Shown here piece by piece: positions 10,059-20,112 of a DNA stretch of 64,000 nt. Both the position numbers and the translations under genes were made by a program. Location of the stretch: positions 60,637 through 124,636 of the forward strand of contig FMBT01000422.1 in assembly GCA_900095095.1 (NCBI GenBank), given 5' to 3'. Below the pieces are notes generated by a model. That model made no database searches. It was not told the origin of the DNA and saw nothing but the letters and a program-made list of their open reading frames with translations. This DNA comes from Fragilariopsis cylindrus CCMP1102. Its lineage: Eukaryota; Bacillariophyta; Bacillariophyceae; Bacillariales; Bacillariaceae. How positions within the stretch are numbered: position 1 is the stretch's first letter; each line of letters starts with the position of its first letter.

Positions 10059-11063
10059 TCATAATGGTTCCGCTCGTTTTCTTTTTGGAGATTCTACCAC
10101 TGTTTTTTGGTGATGTTCGTCGTAACCACTGGATCGGACCAAACTTGGTTTCTGTACAAGAAAGAAATATACCATATCGGGCTCAGATCTTTGAAGGACC
10201 AATGGCCACAATCCCAATACATGTCGTTTGGAATCACTACCACCACCACCAGTAACATTCTTCTTTTCTTTCTTTTCATTTTTATCTTTGTCGTTGTCAC
10301 TGTCTCTTTTGTCATTCTCAGCAATAGCTGATTTACTTTCACCATCATCGTTTCGAAGGAGGTATCTACCAGCACGATTCGCTTGAACCAAGTATGATAT
10401 AGTACGTTCTAATGATTTAGGAAATTCTGGATTGCCATGCAAAAATAGTCGCACAAGTGTAACATTTCTATTACATTCCAATGACCGTAACAATGAAGAT
10501 GCTGTTTCAGACTTCAACGAGTTATGCGCCAACCCTAATGTTTTGAGACATGTGTTATCCTTTAAAGCATCGGCGATGATTTTTCCTCCCTCATCTCCTA
10601 TGTTATTATAATTAAGTTGCAATAAGGTCAATGTGTCGTTTTGTCGTATGACACGTGCAAGAGCAACTACCGTATTGTTATCCAATCGATTCTGATCAAG
10701 ATATAATTCCTCCAATGATGACTGATTCATTTCGAGGTTCGCACCCAACGACGTAGCGTCCTTCAATAGATTGTATGAAAGATGAAGAGTCTTTAATGAT
10801 ACGTGTCGACGTATAGCATTTGCTAATGGGGTTAATATATCCTTATCGGTATGATCGTCCCGATTTACAAAGGATAATGAAGATGTCATATTAACTGATT
10901 CAATTCTCGTATTGTCTTCGAGAGCCTCGGAAAAAAAATCCATCATGATGGGGTCTAAACGTCGAATATTCAGGTTCAGATCACGAAGATTAGATCCCTC
11001 ATCTCTCAATCGAAAACATTGTTCTTCCAACCAGCGGGGGATACTACTTGTGTTATCACTCAT
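10059..11063 (-). CDS. LRR (ribonuclease-inhibitor type) protein
   Basis: A 334-residue single-exon protein starting at a clear ATG. Residues about 20-230 hold repeats of the RI type, for example S-L-K-T-L-H-L-S-Y-N-L-L, S-L-E-E-L-Y-L-D-Q-N-R-L, T-L-L-Q-L-N-Y-N-N-I-G and C-L-K-T-L-G-L-A-H-N-S-L, each about 28 residues. A Lys/Asp-rich linker (about 250-280) follows, then a C-terminal block L-G-L-W-P-L-V-L-Q-R-S ending D-M-V-Y-F-F-L-V-Q-K-P-S-L-V. I recall similar W-P-L-V-L tails in diatom LRR proteins, but this needs a search. No enzymatic domain or membrane span is present, so protein binding is the likely role; the partner is unknown. Three 8-bp units (TGTCCTAT) lie just upstream at about 11070-11093. 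Confidence 0.75.
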   Translation of the reverse strand: MSDNTSSIPRWLEEQCFRLRDEGSNLRDLNLNIRRLDPIMMDFFSEALEDNTRIESVNMTSSLSFVNRDDHTDKDILTPLANAIRRHVSLKTLHLSYNLLKDATSLGANLEMNQSSLEELYLDQNRLDNNTVVALARVIRQNDTLTLLQLNYNNIGDEGGKIIADALKDNTCLKTLGLAHNSLKSETASSLLRSLECNRNVTLVRLFLHGNPEFPKSLERTISYLVQANRAGRYLLRNDDGESKSAIAENDKRDSDNDKDKNEKKEKKNVTGGGGSDSKRHVLGLWPLVLQRSEPDMVYFFLVQKPSLVRSSGYDEHHQKTVVESPKRKRAEPL

Positions 11064-11580
11064 ATCGATTGTCCTATTGTCCTATTGTCCTATTGGCCTG
11101 TTGGCATTTATTTCGAAGTCGTATCGTACTGAAAAAAATGATTGGGGTTTTGGCTGCTGTATTGAATAGTGATCAACATAAGACAGTCATATTTTGACAT
11201 AAGTTGATCCTAGCTACTAATTTTACTAGAGAATGATTGCTATTGTTATTGTTATTATACAGTATCACAAAAGTTGACGATGGACAATGATGAAGTAATT
11301 GTTCTCATGCTTGAATAAAATTGGCATCAATCAACCAAGCCGGTCCTTGTTTTCAACAGAATTTCTGTTTTGACATCAAGATACTTCCTCCGTAAATTTG
11401 CAAGGAGGATGAGGGAAACTTGAGACTTTAACTCTCTATTTTGTGAGTAGAACTTAATATTTTAAGGTTTTAGCGTACTATAAGCATTTGTTGCTAAACA
11501 CTAGAAAATAATCATGTGGTGACGACAAAAATGAAATTTCAAATTGGCAAACGTTCTAAATTACTATTATCCTGTATTGG
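11064..11580. other. Intergenic, no gene seen
   Basis: Between the start of the LRR gene and the stop of the glycosyltransferase gene. Nothing recognisable apart from the short TGTCCTAT repeat. Confidence 0.5.
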
Positions 11581-13881
11581 TTAACCATAAACCCAATCCT
11601 TATGATCTGCTGGCCTACACTCTTCAGGGTTTCCATTTTTCAGTTTTCCCATATGCTCATAAATTGGATGGTCATTGGCATCAAAAACTTGTCCCACATG
11701 TTGCCAGTTGTCATCTCTTTTGATAGGATATGCTTTCCCGCTGTATTTACACAGTAGAATGAATCATGGCTCATGATGTCATTGGACACAATAGGCCAAA
11801 CCTTCTTCATCAAGAATCCGATATCAGCTCCAAACCCAATTTCTTTTGAATCCTCAATCTCTGCCATGAACTCTTCTACCAGGGAAGTAACTTTCTTGCC
11901 CTTCAAGAAACCCTTTGTACCTCCCCAACTACCACCGTTCATTCCATAAGGATGATTTGGATGGTCTCTCACCATGTGTGTTGATTTGTTGTCACTTTGG
12001 ATCCATTCTTCTACAGCAAATCGGTCTCTTGCATTCAGACGTGAGTCTGAATCTCGAACTATGAAGCGATCAATACTCTCATCATCGCTCACCAGAAACC
12101 TCCAGAACATTCCTATAGAAGCGCCGTCTTTCATATTGTCTGGGCGCATAATGACGTTTCCACCAAGATCCTTGAGCCGTTTAATAGCATCACTTGGCAC
12201 AGTATCATCCACATAGAAGCGCATCTCCCATCCTGGAAAGTATGTCGGAGCAAGCTCGACGTTTCGAATTGCGCCGGTGGTGTACTTTGGATTATCTCCA
12301 TATAGTCCATAGGAGATGACAAACTTATTACCACTGGGGATGGGTGGTAAAGACTGAATTTGCTGAATATACTCCTTTCCTTTTTAGAGTCCATGTAAGC
12401 AAGCACGGTGAAATTGGAATTGGTATGGTTGTGGACAGAGGATGATTTATCAGCAGGGTTGATATCTAAGTTCCAGGCATCAGGAAGGTTTTTCAACAGG
12501 ACTTGAAGATCATTCGCATTGGGATCAAATATTTTACCTGGTATCCAAGCAACCTTTGGCCCTTTGACCTTTTTGCAAAATCGGTTGCTCGCTCTACAAA
12601 CTTCTAGGAAAAGTGGCAGTCCAGTCTTTGGATCAGGATCAGCCTTGAACTGAGAAGGAAAGGTTGAAAAGGCACCAGTAGCAAAGGTGATATCAGCCTT
12701 GATAAAGTGAATCCAATCACGAATATTGAGTGCCCAATCCATCTGAATTTGCCCATCTCCCTTGGGCGGACCCATAAATGGTGCAAGGTGCCATACATCT
12801 ACAAGACCTTCATAGGAAGTCCAATTGACAGTTCCGTAATCTTCGAAAAGAGGTGCACTTCCGGTCTACCAAGTCCCTCGCTAGCGCGTGCCGTCACCAT
12901 ATCACGGATTTGAGTGATTGCTCGAATGTACACTACATCTTTTGTAAACACATCTCTACGCGTTTCAAAGTTGATATCTCCTCTTCGGACATGAACTGCA
13001 ATGGTTGTCACGTTTCCTGCCTTGAAAAGGTTTTCCTTTACAGTGTCTGATTGTTGGAAGGTCCACGTTCAGGCGAGGAGAGAATATTCTTCCTCCAGTA
13101 CTCACGAACCTCTTCGTCATTTTTGCACTGGGCAAACTGTTCGACATGTTTCATAAAAAGAAGACCATTGTCGATGTTGTCTCCACCTGTGTAGTTGTAA
13201 AATCCCGGTGCGAGAGGCTGACTATGATCAAATTGATCAAAAATTTTATGTTCGTGCCGATCTTTCCACTGATATTCTGGGCAGACAGGAATGCCGAGCT
13301 CTTCAGTGCCCATTTGGCCAGCTTTTGAATCGACACAAAAGTTGTATTTCCTACAGTGAGCATAAGCCGCCAATGTGATAACCCTGGCCATTTGTCCACC
13401 TAAGCGATCATTCTTGCTTTTCCCATAACAATTGTGATGTCGGATGGACTATGTAACCAGCCTGGACCAGAGGCATTGTGTAAATCCGTGGTGTTGTGTC
13501 CTGGAAAAGACGTCTTGGGGTTTTCCTCACCATTTGGTTTAAATGCTACACTTGTTGTAGCAGTTGTATCAGTAACGTTATCTTTACTGGAAATACTTTC
13601 ATTGTGCGGAGCAGGAGCTGACGTAGTAGGATCGGCAATGCTATTATTATCAGCAGCAACATTGCTACCACTGATTTCAGCAGGTGAATTATTCTCTTTA
13701 GCCACGATCGCGTAATGTTGTCCTTGAGCTGAGAGGGACAGCTTCTTTGTTGCATATGCAATATGAAGATTACTGCAGTAGTACACATCATCCACAACAA
13801 CTTCAACTTGCGAGGAAACGCATTCTTTGCATTAGAAGGCTTGGAGATTCCTCTCCCTCTTCTAAATTTAAATTTCACCAT
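11581..13881 (-). CDS. Two-module Golgi glycosyltransferase-like protein (frame-broken)
   Basis: One gene of about 768 residues appears as several short ORFs because of six frame breaks (near 13755, 13425, 13065, 12850, 12383 and 11755), all with the sign of one missing base. It starts M-V-K-F-K-F at 13881 with a type II membrane anchor (residues about 25-45), then a Ser/Thr/Asn-rich stem. The first module has N-D-R-L-G-G-Q-M near residue 158 and V-H-V-R-R-G-D near residue 300, motifs of alpha-1,2/1,6-type fucosyltransferases. The second, from about residue 520, has I-S-Y-G-L-Y-G-D, R-D-S-D-S-R near residue 607, R-D-H-P-N-H-P-Y-G and G-G-S-W-G-G-T-K-G, a pattern I associate with GT-A-like proteins of algae and large algal viruses. 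Two catalytic modules in one chain suggest successive sugar transfers. Donor and acceptor are unknown. It ends D-W-V-Y-G. Confidence 0.6.
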
Positions 13882-14473
13882 AGCCTTTGGTTCAATGATA
13901 ATATTGTTCGATGTCTTTTTGTACTGTCAGACTGCCGCAACTACCGGTAGCGCTAAAGGTGATTTGAGTTGGAGAGATGAAAAGAATACAGTACCTTTAA
14001 TTTCCATTCTATGGTAGCGTCATGATGTGAGAAAGATGCGTATTTTTAATACATTGCGTATCTTTAAATCAACAATTTCGCCGTCATTTTACTATTGACA
14101 CATCCTTAATTAAACTAGAAATTTCCATAAATCCACGCGCGCAGCATTCTTCGGACAAATAAATATTTCGCACGATGCACAATAGCTACCGTAGGCACCG
14201 TTCCATCCAAGTCGTGAGTAGTTTGGGTTTCATGGATAGGGTTTCACACCGTATTTTACGATAGCGTTCAGTGTTGAATACGGTAGAACACACAGAACAA
14301 CTAGAAAATAGTGCATCAAAGTGAACTGTGATTGCCGATTCGATTTTCCAATTCATGTATCTCCTCACAAGATGGATTTTCTCCTTTAAAACAGCCCATA
14401 ATCAAAACAAAGTAAAAGGTTCTATCTTTCCAAACGGCCAACAATCAAAGAAGAAAAAGAACATCTTACAAGT
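13882..14473. promoter_or_regulatory. Divergent promoter region (glycosyltransferase / ABCG)
   Basis: These 592 bp separate two divergent start codons, so they must hold both promoters. No specific operator or TATA box can be assigned. No further gene is seen. Confidence 0.4.
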
Positions 14474-16489
14474 ATGTCTTCGCAACCTTCACAAACTGCT
14501 CTGTCCTTTGGTGACGACGAGAGTATCCCGATTGATTCTGTCAAAGATGATAGGGATAGGAGCTCGAGTGGTCTACTTTTGCGATGGAGCCGCTTGAGGA
14601 AGACCGTATTGGTTCAGAAATCCTACGATTCTCGTATCTCATTTGGTGCTCCAATTATTGCTCCTGGAGCAGCTAATGGCGCCCAGAGGGGCAACACAAA
14701 AAAAGTCATCTTGTCCGACGTCTCGGGGTTCGCCAGACCAGGAGAAGTCTTTGCCATGATGGGTCCTTCTGGGTCTGGTAAGACGAGTTTGCTTAATTGT
14801 CTTAGTGGACGTAGCCCCTACGAAAGTGGTGTCCTATCAATCAACGGGAAACCTCTCGATCAACAGAATATGAAGCGTCTCATGGCAAAGATTGCCTACG
14901 TCAAGCAAACTGACATCTTCTTCGAGCATCTAACAGTGTATGACCAACTTTTTTACACTGCTTCTTTGCGACTACCGCAAACTTGGTCAAAAGAAAAGAA
15001 ATTGGCAGAGGTTGATCGCACAATCGAGCTACTTCGATTGTCTAAGGTTGCTGATTCCGAGATTCGTATGTTGAGCGGAGGAGAGAAGAAACGCGTTAAT
15101 ATCGGTACGGAATTACTGACAGACCCAGAGATTGTGTTGCTGGACGAGCCAACAAGTGGTCTAGACTCAACGACCTCAGTTGAATTAGTCAAGATGCTGC
15201 AGCAATTGGCTCAAAAATCCCAAAAGACTGTAATTATGTCCATCCATCAGCCGAGTTCAGCCCTTTTTCAATCCTTCGACCGAGTGTTGTACTTGGCAGG
15301 GGGAAGTGCGGTGTACTTTGGAAAACCCAAAGATTCTTTGGTATATCTAAAAGAACACGGCATGTCATGTCCTGATGGGTATAATGCTGCGGACCATTGG
15401 ATGGATTTGCTTGTAAAGGATGCGTCTATTCAGTCCCCTATACTAACTGATATTGAGGACTTAACTGATAATGAGGATGGATTATCCTCGTATACCTATG
15501 CTAGAAGTACGAGTATGACTACTCGGCAACGATTGATTCGTGATTGGGACAACGAAGTTATTGCAAAAGAGCTAGATACTAGCGTCAATGAGGAAGGTGA
15601 CAAATCCACGACTAGTAAGAACAAGGAATATTCGAAGTACAATACTAGTTGGGGATTCCAATATAAGATTCTTGTCAATCGATCTCTAAAGAATTCTAGG
15701 TCGGCCATCTTCACTCCAATTAATATCATTAAGAGCGTCCTCATTGGCTTTGTGGCGGGTGTACTTTACTTCCAGATGGATTATACTGAGTCGTCAATTC
15801 AAGATCGAGCATCATACTTTTTCTTCACGATGACTTACTGGGTGATGGACTCCATGTTCCAATCCTTCATGACATTTCCAACCGAGCGCGATGTAGTTCT
15901 GAAGGAGCGCGCTAGTGGGTCCTACAGACTCAGTGCATACTTCCTTGCCAAGACGACCTCAGAGCTCCCTGCTAGAGTTATTCTGCCGTGCGTCTATATG
16001 GTGATCAGTTTCTGGATGGCATCAATCAGTAACAGCTTTTCGATCTTCTTTGCCACTGTAGGTATCACATTGTTGAGCGTCATGACAGGAGAAGCTATTG
16101 GTCTTCTTGTTGGATCAACAGTTTATGATATGGAGAAGGGACAGACAGTTTTGACTGTCGTTGCTCTTTTCCTGGCATTATTAGGTGGTTTCTTTGTTCA
16201 GAATGTTCCCTCTTGGTTGGATTGGGCACAGTACCTATCTCCTTTCGCTTACGCCTTTTTTGCTATATTGCCAATCGTATTTAACGAGCCTATCCCCTGC
16301 GATGGTAGCGATATTATCCCACAATGCGGTGGTTCTGATACTGGGAGCATCGCTCCTGAAGGCGTCCTCGAAATGCTGACAGTTAAAAATTCGGTGGCAT
16401 TCAATGCAGGTATGTTATTTTTCTTTGCTTTGTTCCCACGTTTCATCGCGTACTTTGCGCTTCGAGCAAAAAAGGAAGGAGATCGTTAG
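14474..16489 (+). CDS. ABCG (White-type) half-transporter
   Basis: An intact 671-residue protein in the reverse order typical of the ABCG family, with the nucleotide-binding domain first. The Walker A is G-P-S-G-S-G-K-T near residue 97, the signature L-S-G-G-E-K-K-R, the Walker B V-L-L-D-E-P-T-S-G-L-D, and the H-loop S-I-H-Q-P-S-S. An acidic linker (about 315-390) follows, then six membrane spans in the C-terminal half with the usual large extracellular loop near the end (two Cys pairs near C-D-G and Q-C-G-G). Half-transporters work as dimers to export lipids, sterols or other hydrophobic compounds; the substrate here cannot be read from sequence. It has no intron and no frame break, unlike its divergent neighbour. 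Confidence 0.93.
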   Translation: MSSQPSQTALSFGDDESIPIDSVKDDRDRSSSGLLLRWSRLRKTVLVQKSYDSRISFGAPIIAPGAANGAQRGNTKKVILSDVSGFARPGEVFAMMGPSGSGKTSLLNCLSGRSPYESGVLSINGKPLDQQNMKRLMAKIAYVKQTDIFFEHLTVYDQLFYTASLRLPQTWSKEKKLAEVDRTIELLRLSKVADSEIRMLSGGEKKRVNIGTELLTDPEIVLLDEPTSGLDSTTSVELVKMLQQLAQKSQKTVIMSIHQPSSALFQSFDRVLYLAGGSAVYFGKPKDSLVYLKEHGMSCPDGYNAADHWMDLLVKDASIQSPILTDIEDLTDNEDGLSSYTYARSTSMTTRQRLIRDWDNEVIAKELDTSVNEEGDKSTTSKNKEYSKYNTSWGFQYKILVNRSLKNSRSAIFTPINIIKSVLIGFVAGVLYFQMDYTESSIQDRASYFFFTMTYWVMDSMFQSFMTFPTERDVVLKERASGSYRLSAYFLAKTTSELPARVILPCVYMVISFWMASISNSFSIFFATVGITLLSVMTGEAIGLLVGSTVYDMEKGQTVLTVVALFLALLGGFFVQNVPSWLDWAQYLSPFAYAFFAILPIVFNEPIPCDGSDIIPQCGGSDTGSIAPEGVLEMLTVKNSVAFNAGMLFFFALFPRFIAYFALRAKKEGDR

Positions 16490-16918
16490 TTTATGCAGTA
16501 CGAAGATTTGAACGATTTGAACATTAATTTTGAATAGAAAGTAACGTAAAGAAGAAGGCTTACATGTCGCGTACATGAAAGATTTATCAAAAGGTATAAT
16601 CTTCCTTTATTAAATTAGCAATAGAAATAATAATTGATGTTTTATAGATCAGCGGAGATGACTTTTTAAATCATAGTAGAACGATTCGATTAATTCGTCT
16701 CTGCTACTAGCTTTCACTACTAGCTGCTACCAAGAATCATCTCCATCTTTCACTATACAAAGTAGCTCTAAATTACCCTCATTCTGCGTCGGGATAATAT
16801 GTCTTTCGTTCATTTCAGTGGTATTGTTTTCAGTTTCCTCCCTTTTTTTTTCAACTTATTTCACCTATGTTATTATGGTATACGTTTTCTATCACATGCC
16901 TGATATATATATATCGGA

Positions 16919-18565
16919 CTACCCATCTTCCCACTTAATCAATATATCGTCACCGTCACCGATGTCACCACCAAACAAGAGTCCCTTGGGTGGACTTGAA
17001 AAGTTCCCCCCGGCGGTCTCGTTGTGTTCCGACAAATGCAAGATCTTAGCCTGTCGTCCGATTTCTTTTTTGTAGAATGATTGAAAGGTCACCTTACGGG
17101 TGATTTCATCCCATAAACTCGGAGCTTGTTCGGCAGGGTCGATGTAGTCCGATAAAACAATTATCTTCGACTGGTCATTGAGCATTTCATCTTCTTCTTC
17201 AGCAGCAGCCGCTAGTAGCAACTCTTCTTGTTCGATGTCCTGCTTTCGTAGCTTTTCCATTTCTTCGTCTAATCCACCCCTGGAAATGTTGTTGTTGAGC
17301 CACTCCATACCCGTCAATCCGGGCATACCAGGTTTCTTTGAGTTGCTATTGTCGTCAGCACCACCGTTATCATTCTTGTCATTTTTCTTTTTCTTTTTGT
17401 TGTCGTCGTCCTTTCCATTACTATCATTACCTCCATTTTCTTGTAGTTTTTTTTCTCGTTCTTGTCTATCTAGTTCTGCTTGTTGCTGTTTTTGTCGTTT
17501 ACCCCGCTCGACGACTTCGTTTTGTTCCAACAACGTCACGGTCGTACCGACTCTCGTCGCAGCTGCGTCTAGTAATTTTCTTTTTTTTCTTTGAGGATTC
17601 GAATGTCGTTGACTGAGCAAATTCGCACGGGCACTTCCACCCTTTTCAATACAAAAATGTAGTCCGTCTCCCATTGCATTTTTCAAAAATGTCAAATCAG
17701 ATTGGAATCCTGAACCGGGTGGTTTGCCCAAAACACCTCCACCGACTAAGATATTCCGAGCGGATTCGGCCGTACCGGCAACACCCTGTTGTTCTAATTT
17801 ACGAGCTTTAATTCCAGCGGTACGACCAGTTCCTGCCAATCGTTTTGATCCTCGTCCCAGTGCGAAGTTTTCCGAAGGCAAATTACTTGTGATAGGTGCC
17901 TTGCCTTTCCCTCGAACCTTTTGTAACAAATCGTACACGCCCGCTCGTAATTGTTCACTTCCTATCATCTTCCCTGAAAGCTGAACATTAACCCTCCGGA
18001 TGTTGTCAACAGCAAGTCGTAAATCATCAGCGTTGTCGACTAATCGTAATGTATATGTATCGGCTTTCGGACCGTTCGGGTCATTTTGATAATTTAAATA
18101 ACATTCTTGGCATAAAAAAACGCCAGTATTTATATCAATCATTTGTTGTGCTTCTTCTTCTGTATACCGACCATTGCAACGTCGTAAATCATGTCCAGGA
18201 CAAAGATAAAATGATGAACTTCTACTTCTACTTTCGGCTGCTTCTAATTCTTTCCGTAACAAATGCAACCGTAAGCGTATTGTATGTACTGCCCGGTTGT
18301 AATCAATATACCAGAACTTTGTTGATTGCGAACCACCCTGACTTAAATCATCCACCGTTTCCGAATTGACTAAATGTTCATCTTGTAAAAATTGAAGCGT
18401 CGAACGTAGTTTTTTTGCAGGCATATTAAGACGTGGTGCCATGTCGTCGTCACGTAAAAATTTATCCCGGATCAGTACATCAATTATGCATATTGCTTCA
18501 TCGTCGTAAAATGCACGAGCGACTGTTGCAATCAACGCTTCGGCAAATACCGTCAGATCAGACAT
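16919..18565 (-). CDS. Transcription factor IIE, alpha subunit
   Basis: General RNA polymerase II factor that recruits TFIIH and aids promoter opening. Residues 1-110 form the winged-helix TFE/IIE-alpha domain (A-R-A-F-Y-D-D-E-A-I-C-I-I-D-V-L, then R-L-N-M-P-A-K-K-L-R-S-T-L). A zinc ribbon spans about 120-165. Its second knuckle, C-Q-E-C, is normal, but the first is C-x7-C with a His between the cysteines, not C-x2-C. The central region is basic, and residues 350-420 are charged low complexity. An acidic C-terminal region contains L-S-D-Y-I-D-P and L-W-D-E-I, like the acidic tail that contacts TFIIH. At 548 residues it is longer than the animal protein (about 440). Start ATG is clear. Confidence 0.88.
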   Translation of the reverse strand: MSDLTVFAEALIATVARAFYDDEAICIIDVLIRDKFLRDDDMAPRLNMPAKKLRSTLQFLQDEHLVNSETVDDLSQGGSQSTKFWYIDYNRAVHTIRLRLHLLRKELEAAESRSRSSSFYLCPGHDLRRCNGRYTEEEAQQMIDINTGVFLCQECYLNYQNDPNGPKADTYTLRLVDNADDLRLAVDNIRRVNVQLSGKMIGSEQLRAGVYDLLQKVRGKGKAPITSNLPSENFALGRGSKRLAGTGRTAGIKARKLEQQGVAGTAESARNILVGGGVLGKPPGSGFQSDLTFLKNAMGDGLHFCIEKGGSARANLLSQRHSNPQRKKRKLLDAAATRVGTTVTLLEQNEVVERGKRQKQQQAELDRQEREKKLQENGGNDSNGKDDDNKKKKKNDKNDNGGADDNSNSKKPGMPGLTGMEWLNNNISRGGLDEEMEKLRKQDIEQEELLLAAAAEEEDEMLNDQSKIIVLSDYIDPAEQAPSLWDEITRKVTFQSFYKKEIGRQAKILHLSEHNETAGGNFSSPPKGLLFGGDIGDGDDILIKWEDG

Positions 18566-18981
18566 TCTGGTTATATTGCTGTTGTTGTTGTTGTTGTTGT
18601 TGTAGCTTTCGTGGTTCAGCTATGTGATGTTGTGATGTTTCCGTTGGCGAAGCAAGATCCAATATAAAGCTATCAAGTACCGGTACTAACGTTGCTGCTG
18701 TACTACTGACAAATACTACCGGTAATAGCTAGTAGAGAATAAGAGAGCGTTGTTTTAAAGCACCCTTGAAAACAGAACTAAGTTAGCTCTTTTTTACTTT
18801 AAATTATGCATGTACAGTACAGCAGTATGCTACAGTATGCTCACACTAACAACAGGCTGAACCAAGAACAACACAATGCAAGTAAAGGGCCCCCCCAATC
18901 AACTGATAACTTAAGATAGGGCCACTCAAGTTGAAAAACAACCACAATATTCTGCCCTGTGGTTGTTATTATAAGTGTGAG

Positions 18982-19156
18982 GCACCAGTACATTGGTGTA
19001 TATATTATATTATATATTATATATAGTGCACTTTCCAAAACAAAACAAAACAAAACAAGAAGGAATATACACAAATTCCTAATGTTAAAACCCTCTTATT
19101 CTTTTAACAATCTACATGTTATTTTATAATGATTGATGATGGATAATGAGAGTACA
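18982..19156 (+). repeat. Dispersed repeat, copy A
   Basis: Shares sequence with 21604-21760, from the small palindrome CACCAGTACATTGGTG through an (AAAAC)n run to ATGATGGATAATGAGAGTACA minus its last base. Copy A has an extra AT-rich insert near 19000-19025. Its right end coincides with the broken 5' edge of the MATE gene. Confidence 0.8.
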
Positions 19157-19782
19157 TCGTGGTGCATCGTATCGCCTACAATCTAGTGCCGCTTTTGTTC
19201 ATGCCAACACTTGGTATACAGATTGGATTGCAAGTTCGGATGGGACAAACTATCGCCTACGATATTGTAAAGGCAAAATTTTTGGCAATGTGGTCCATGT
19301 TCTTTACAGTCATTTTTGGATCTATCCTAGCCACTTCCTTGTACATTTTTCGGATTGATATTGCCATGCTCTTTACCGATGATGCGGAGGTTATAGATGG
19401 ATGCAAAGAAATCTGGGGCAAACTTTGTTGTTACGTCTTCATCTTGCATATATTTGGAATCAACTCAGCGGTATTGCGAGTGCTCGGACTGCAGTGGCGG
19501 ATGGCCATAACCATTTTCTTTTATCTTTGGTTTGTAGTACTCCCCGCGATACTCTACTTCGCGGTACATCGGGGCGGAGGCTTGGATGCCGTTTGGACCA
19601 TTCTACCCATTTTCTACTCCTTTCTGCAAGTGCTTTTGGCCCTATTGTATCTTACAGCTGATTGGGAATCTATTGGGAGAGAAATTCACGACCGTGCACA
19701 CGGGGACAAATCGCCAAAGGTTCCTATGACGAGTGGTGAATCCGAACGACTTTTATCATCCGACGACGATGATTCAAAGTAG
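19150..19782 (+). pseudogene. 5'-truncated MATE-family transporter
   Basis: The frame starts after a TGA at 19147-19149, with GTG codons first, and encodes about 210 residues. They match the second half of a MATE multidrug or metabolite exporter: L-V-P-L-L-F-M-P-T-L-G-I-Q-I-G-L-Q-V-R-M-G-Q is the conserved (A)-S-x-R-V-G-N region before span 8, followed by about four or five hydrophobic spans and a charged, Ser-rich C-terminal tail. MATE proteins need two six-helix halves, so this piece cannot be a normal transporter. The upstream half would need about 750 bp, but the sequence there is dispersed repeat copy A and then TFIIE alpha. Truncation by repeat insertion or rearrangement is the best reading. 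The remaining frame has no stops, so the event may be recent, or an upstream exon may be missing from the assembly. Confidence 0.7.
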
Positions 19783-20112
19783 GCAATACGTAATACGAAA
19801 AAACCATCGCCCTTTTTTTTAAACATTGCACACTATTACGTGATTTCAAACCAAATAGAATATCCAAAGCTCAAAACAAATAATGCATCGACCTTCAATG
19901 TATCTCACGAGCTCAAGCTAGAAATAATACGCTTACTTCCCTTATAAACATAAAACTGGCAAAAATAGGATCTTATTTACTGTTTTGCAATGAGATCACT
20001 AGGATTTCCCTCGTTGCAATTGACACCATTTTATAGCAGTAAGTGAAACAGTACCACTGTTCCTGAACCGATCAAACCAAATCTGATACCACCCACCAAT
20101 TCAGTAATTTCT

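Noticed and set aside
17178-17616. Plus-strand Ser/Phe-rich ORFs opposite TFIIE alpha
   Set aside because: Antisense of its charged Lys/Glu/Asp tract.
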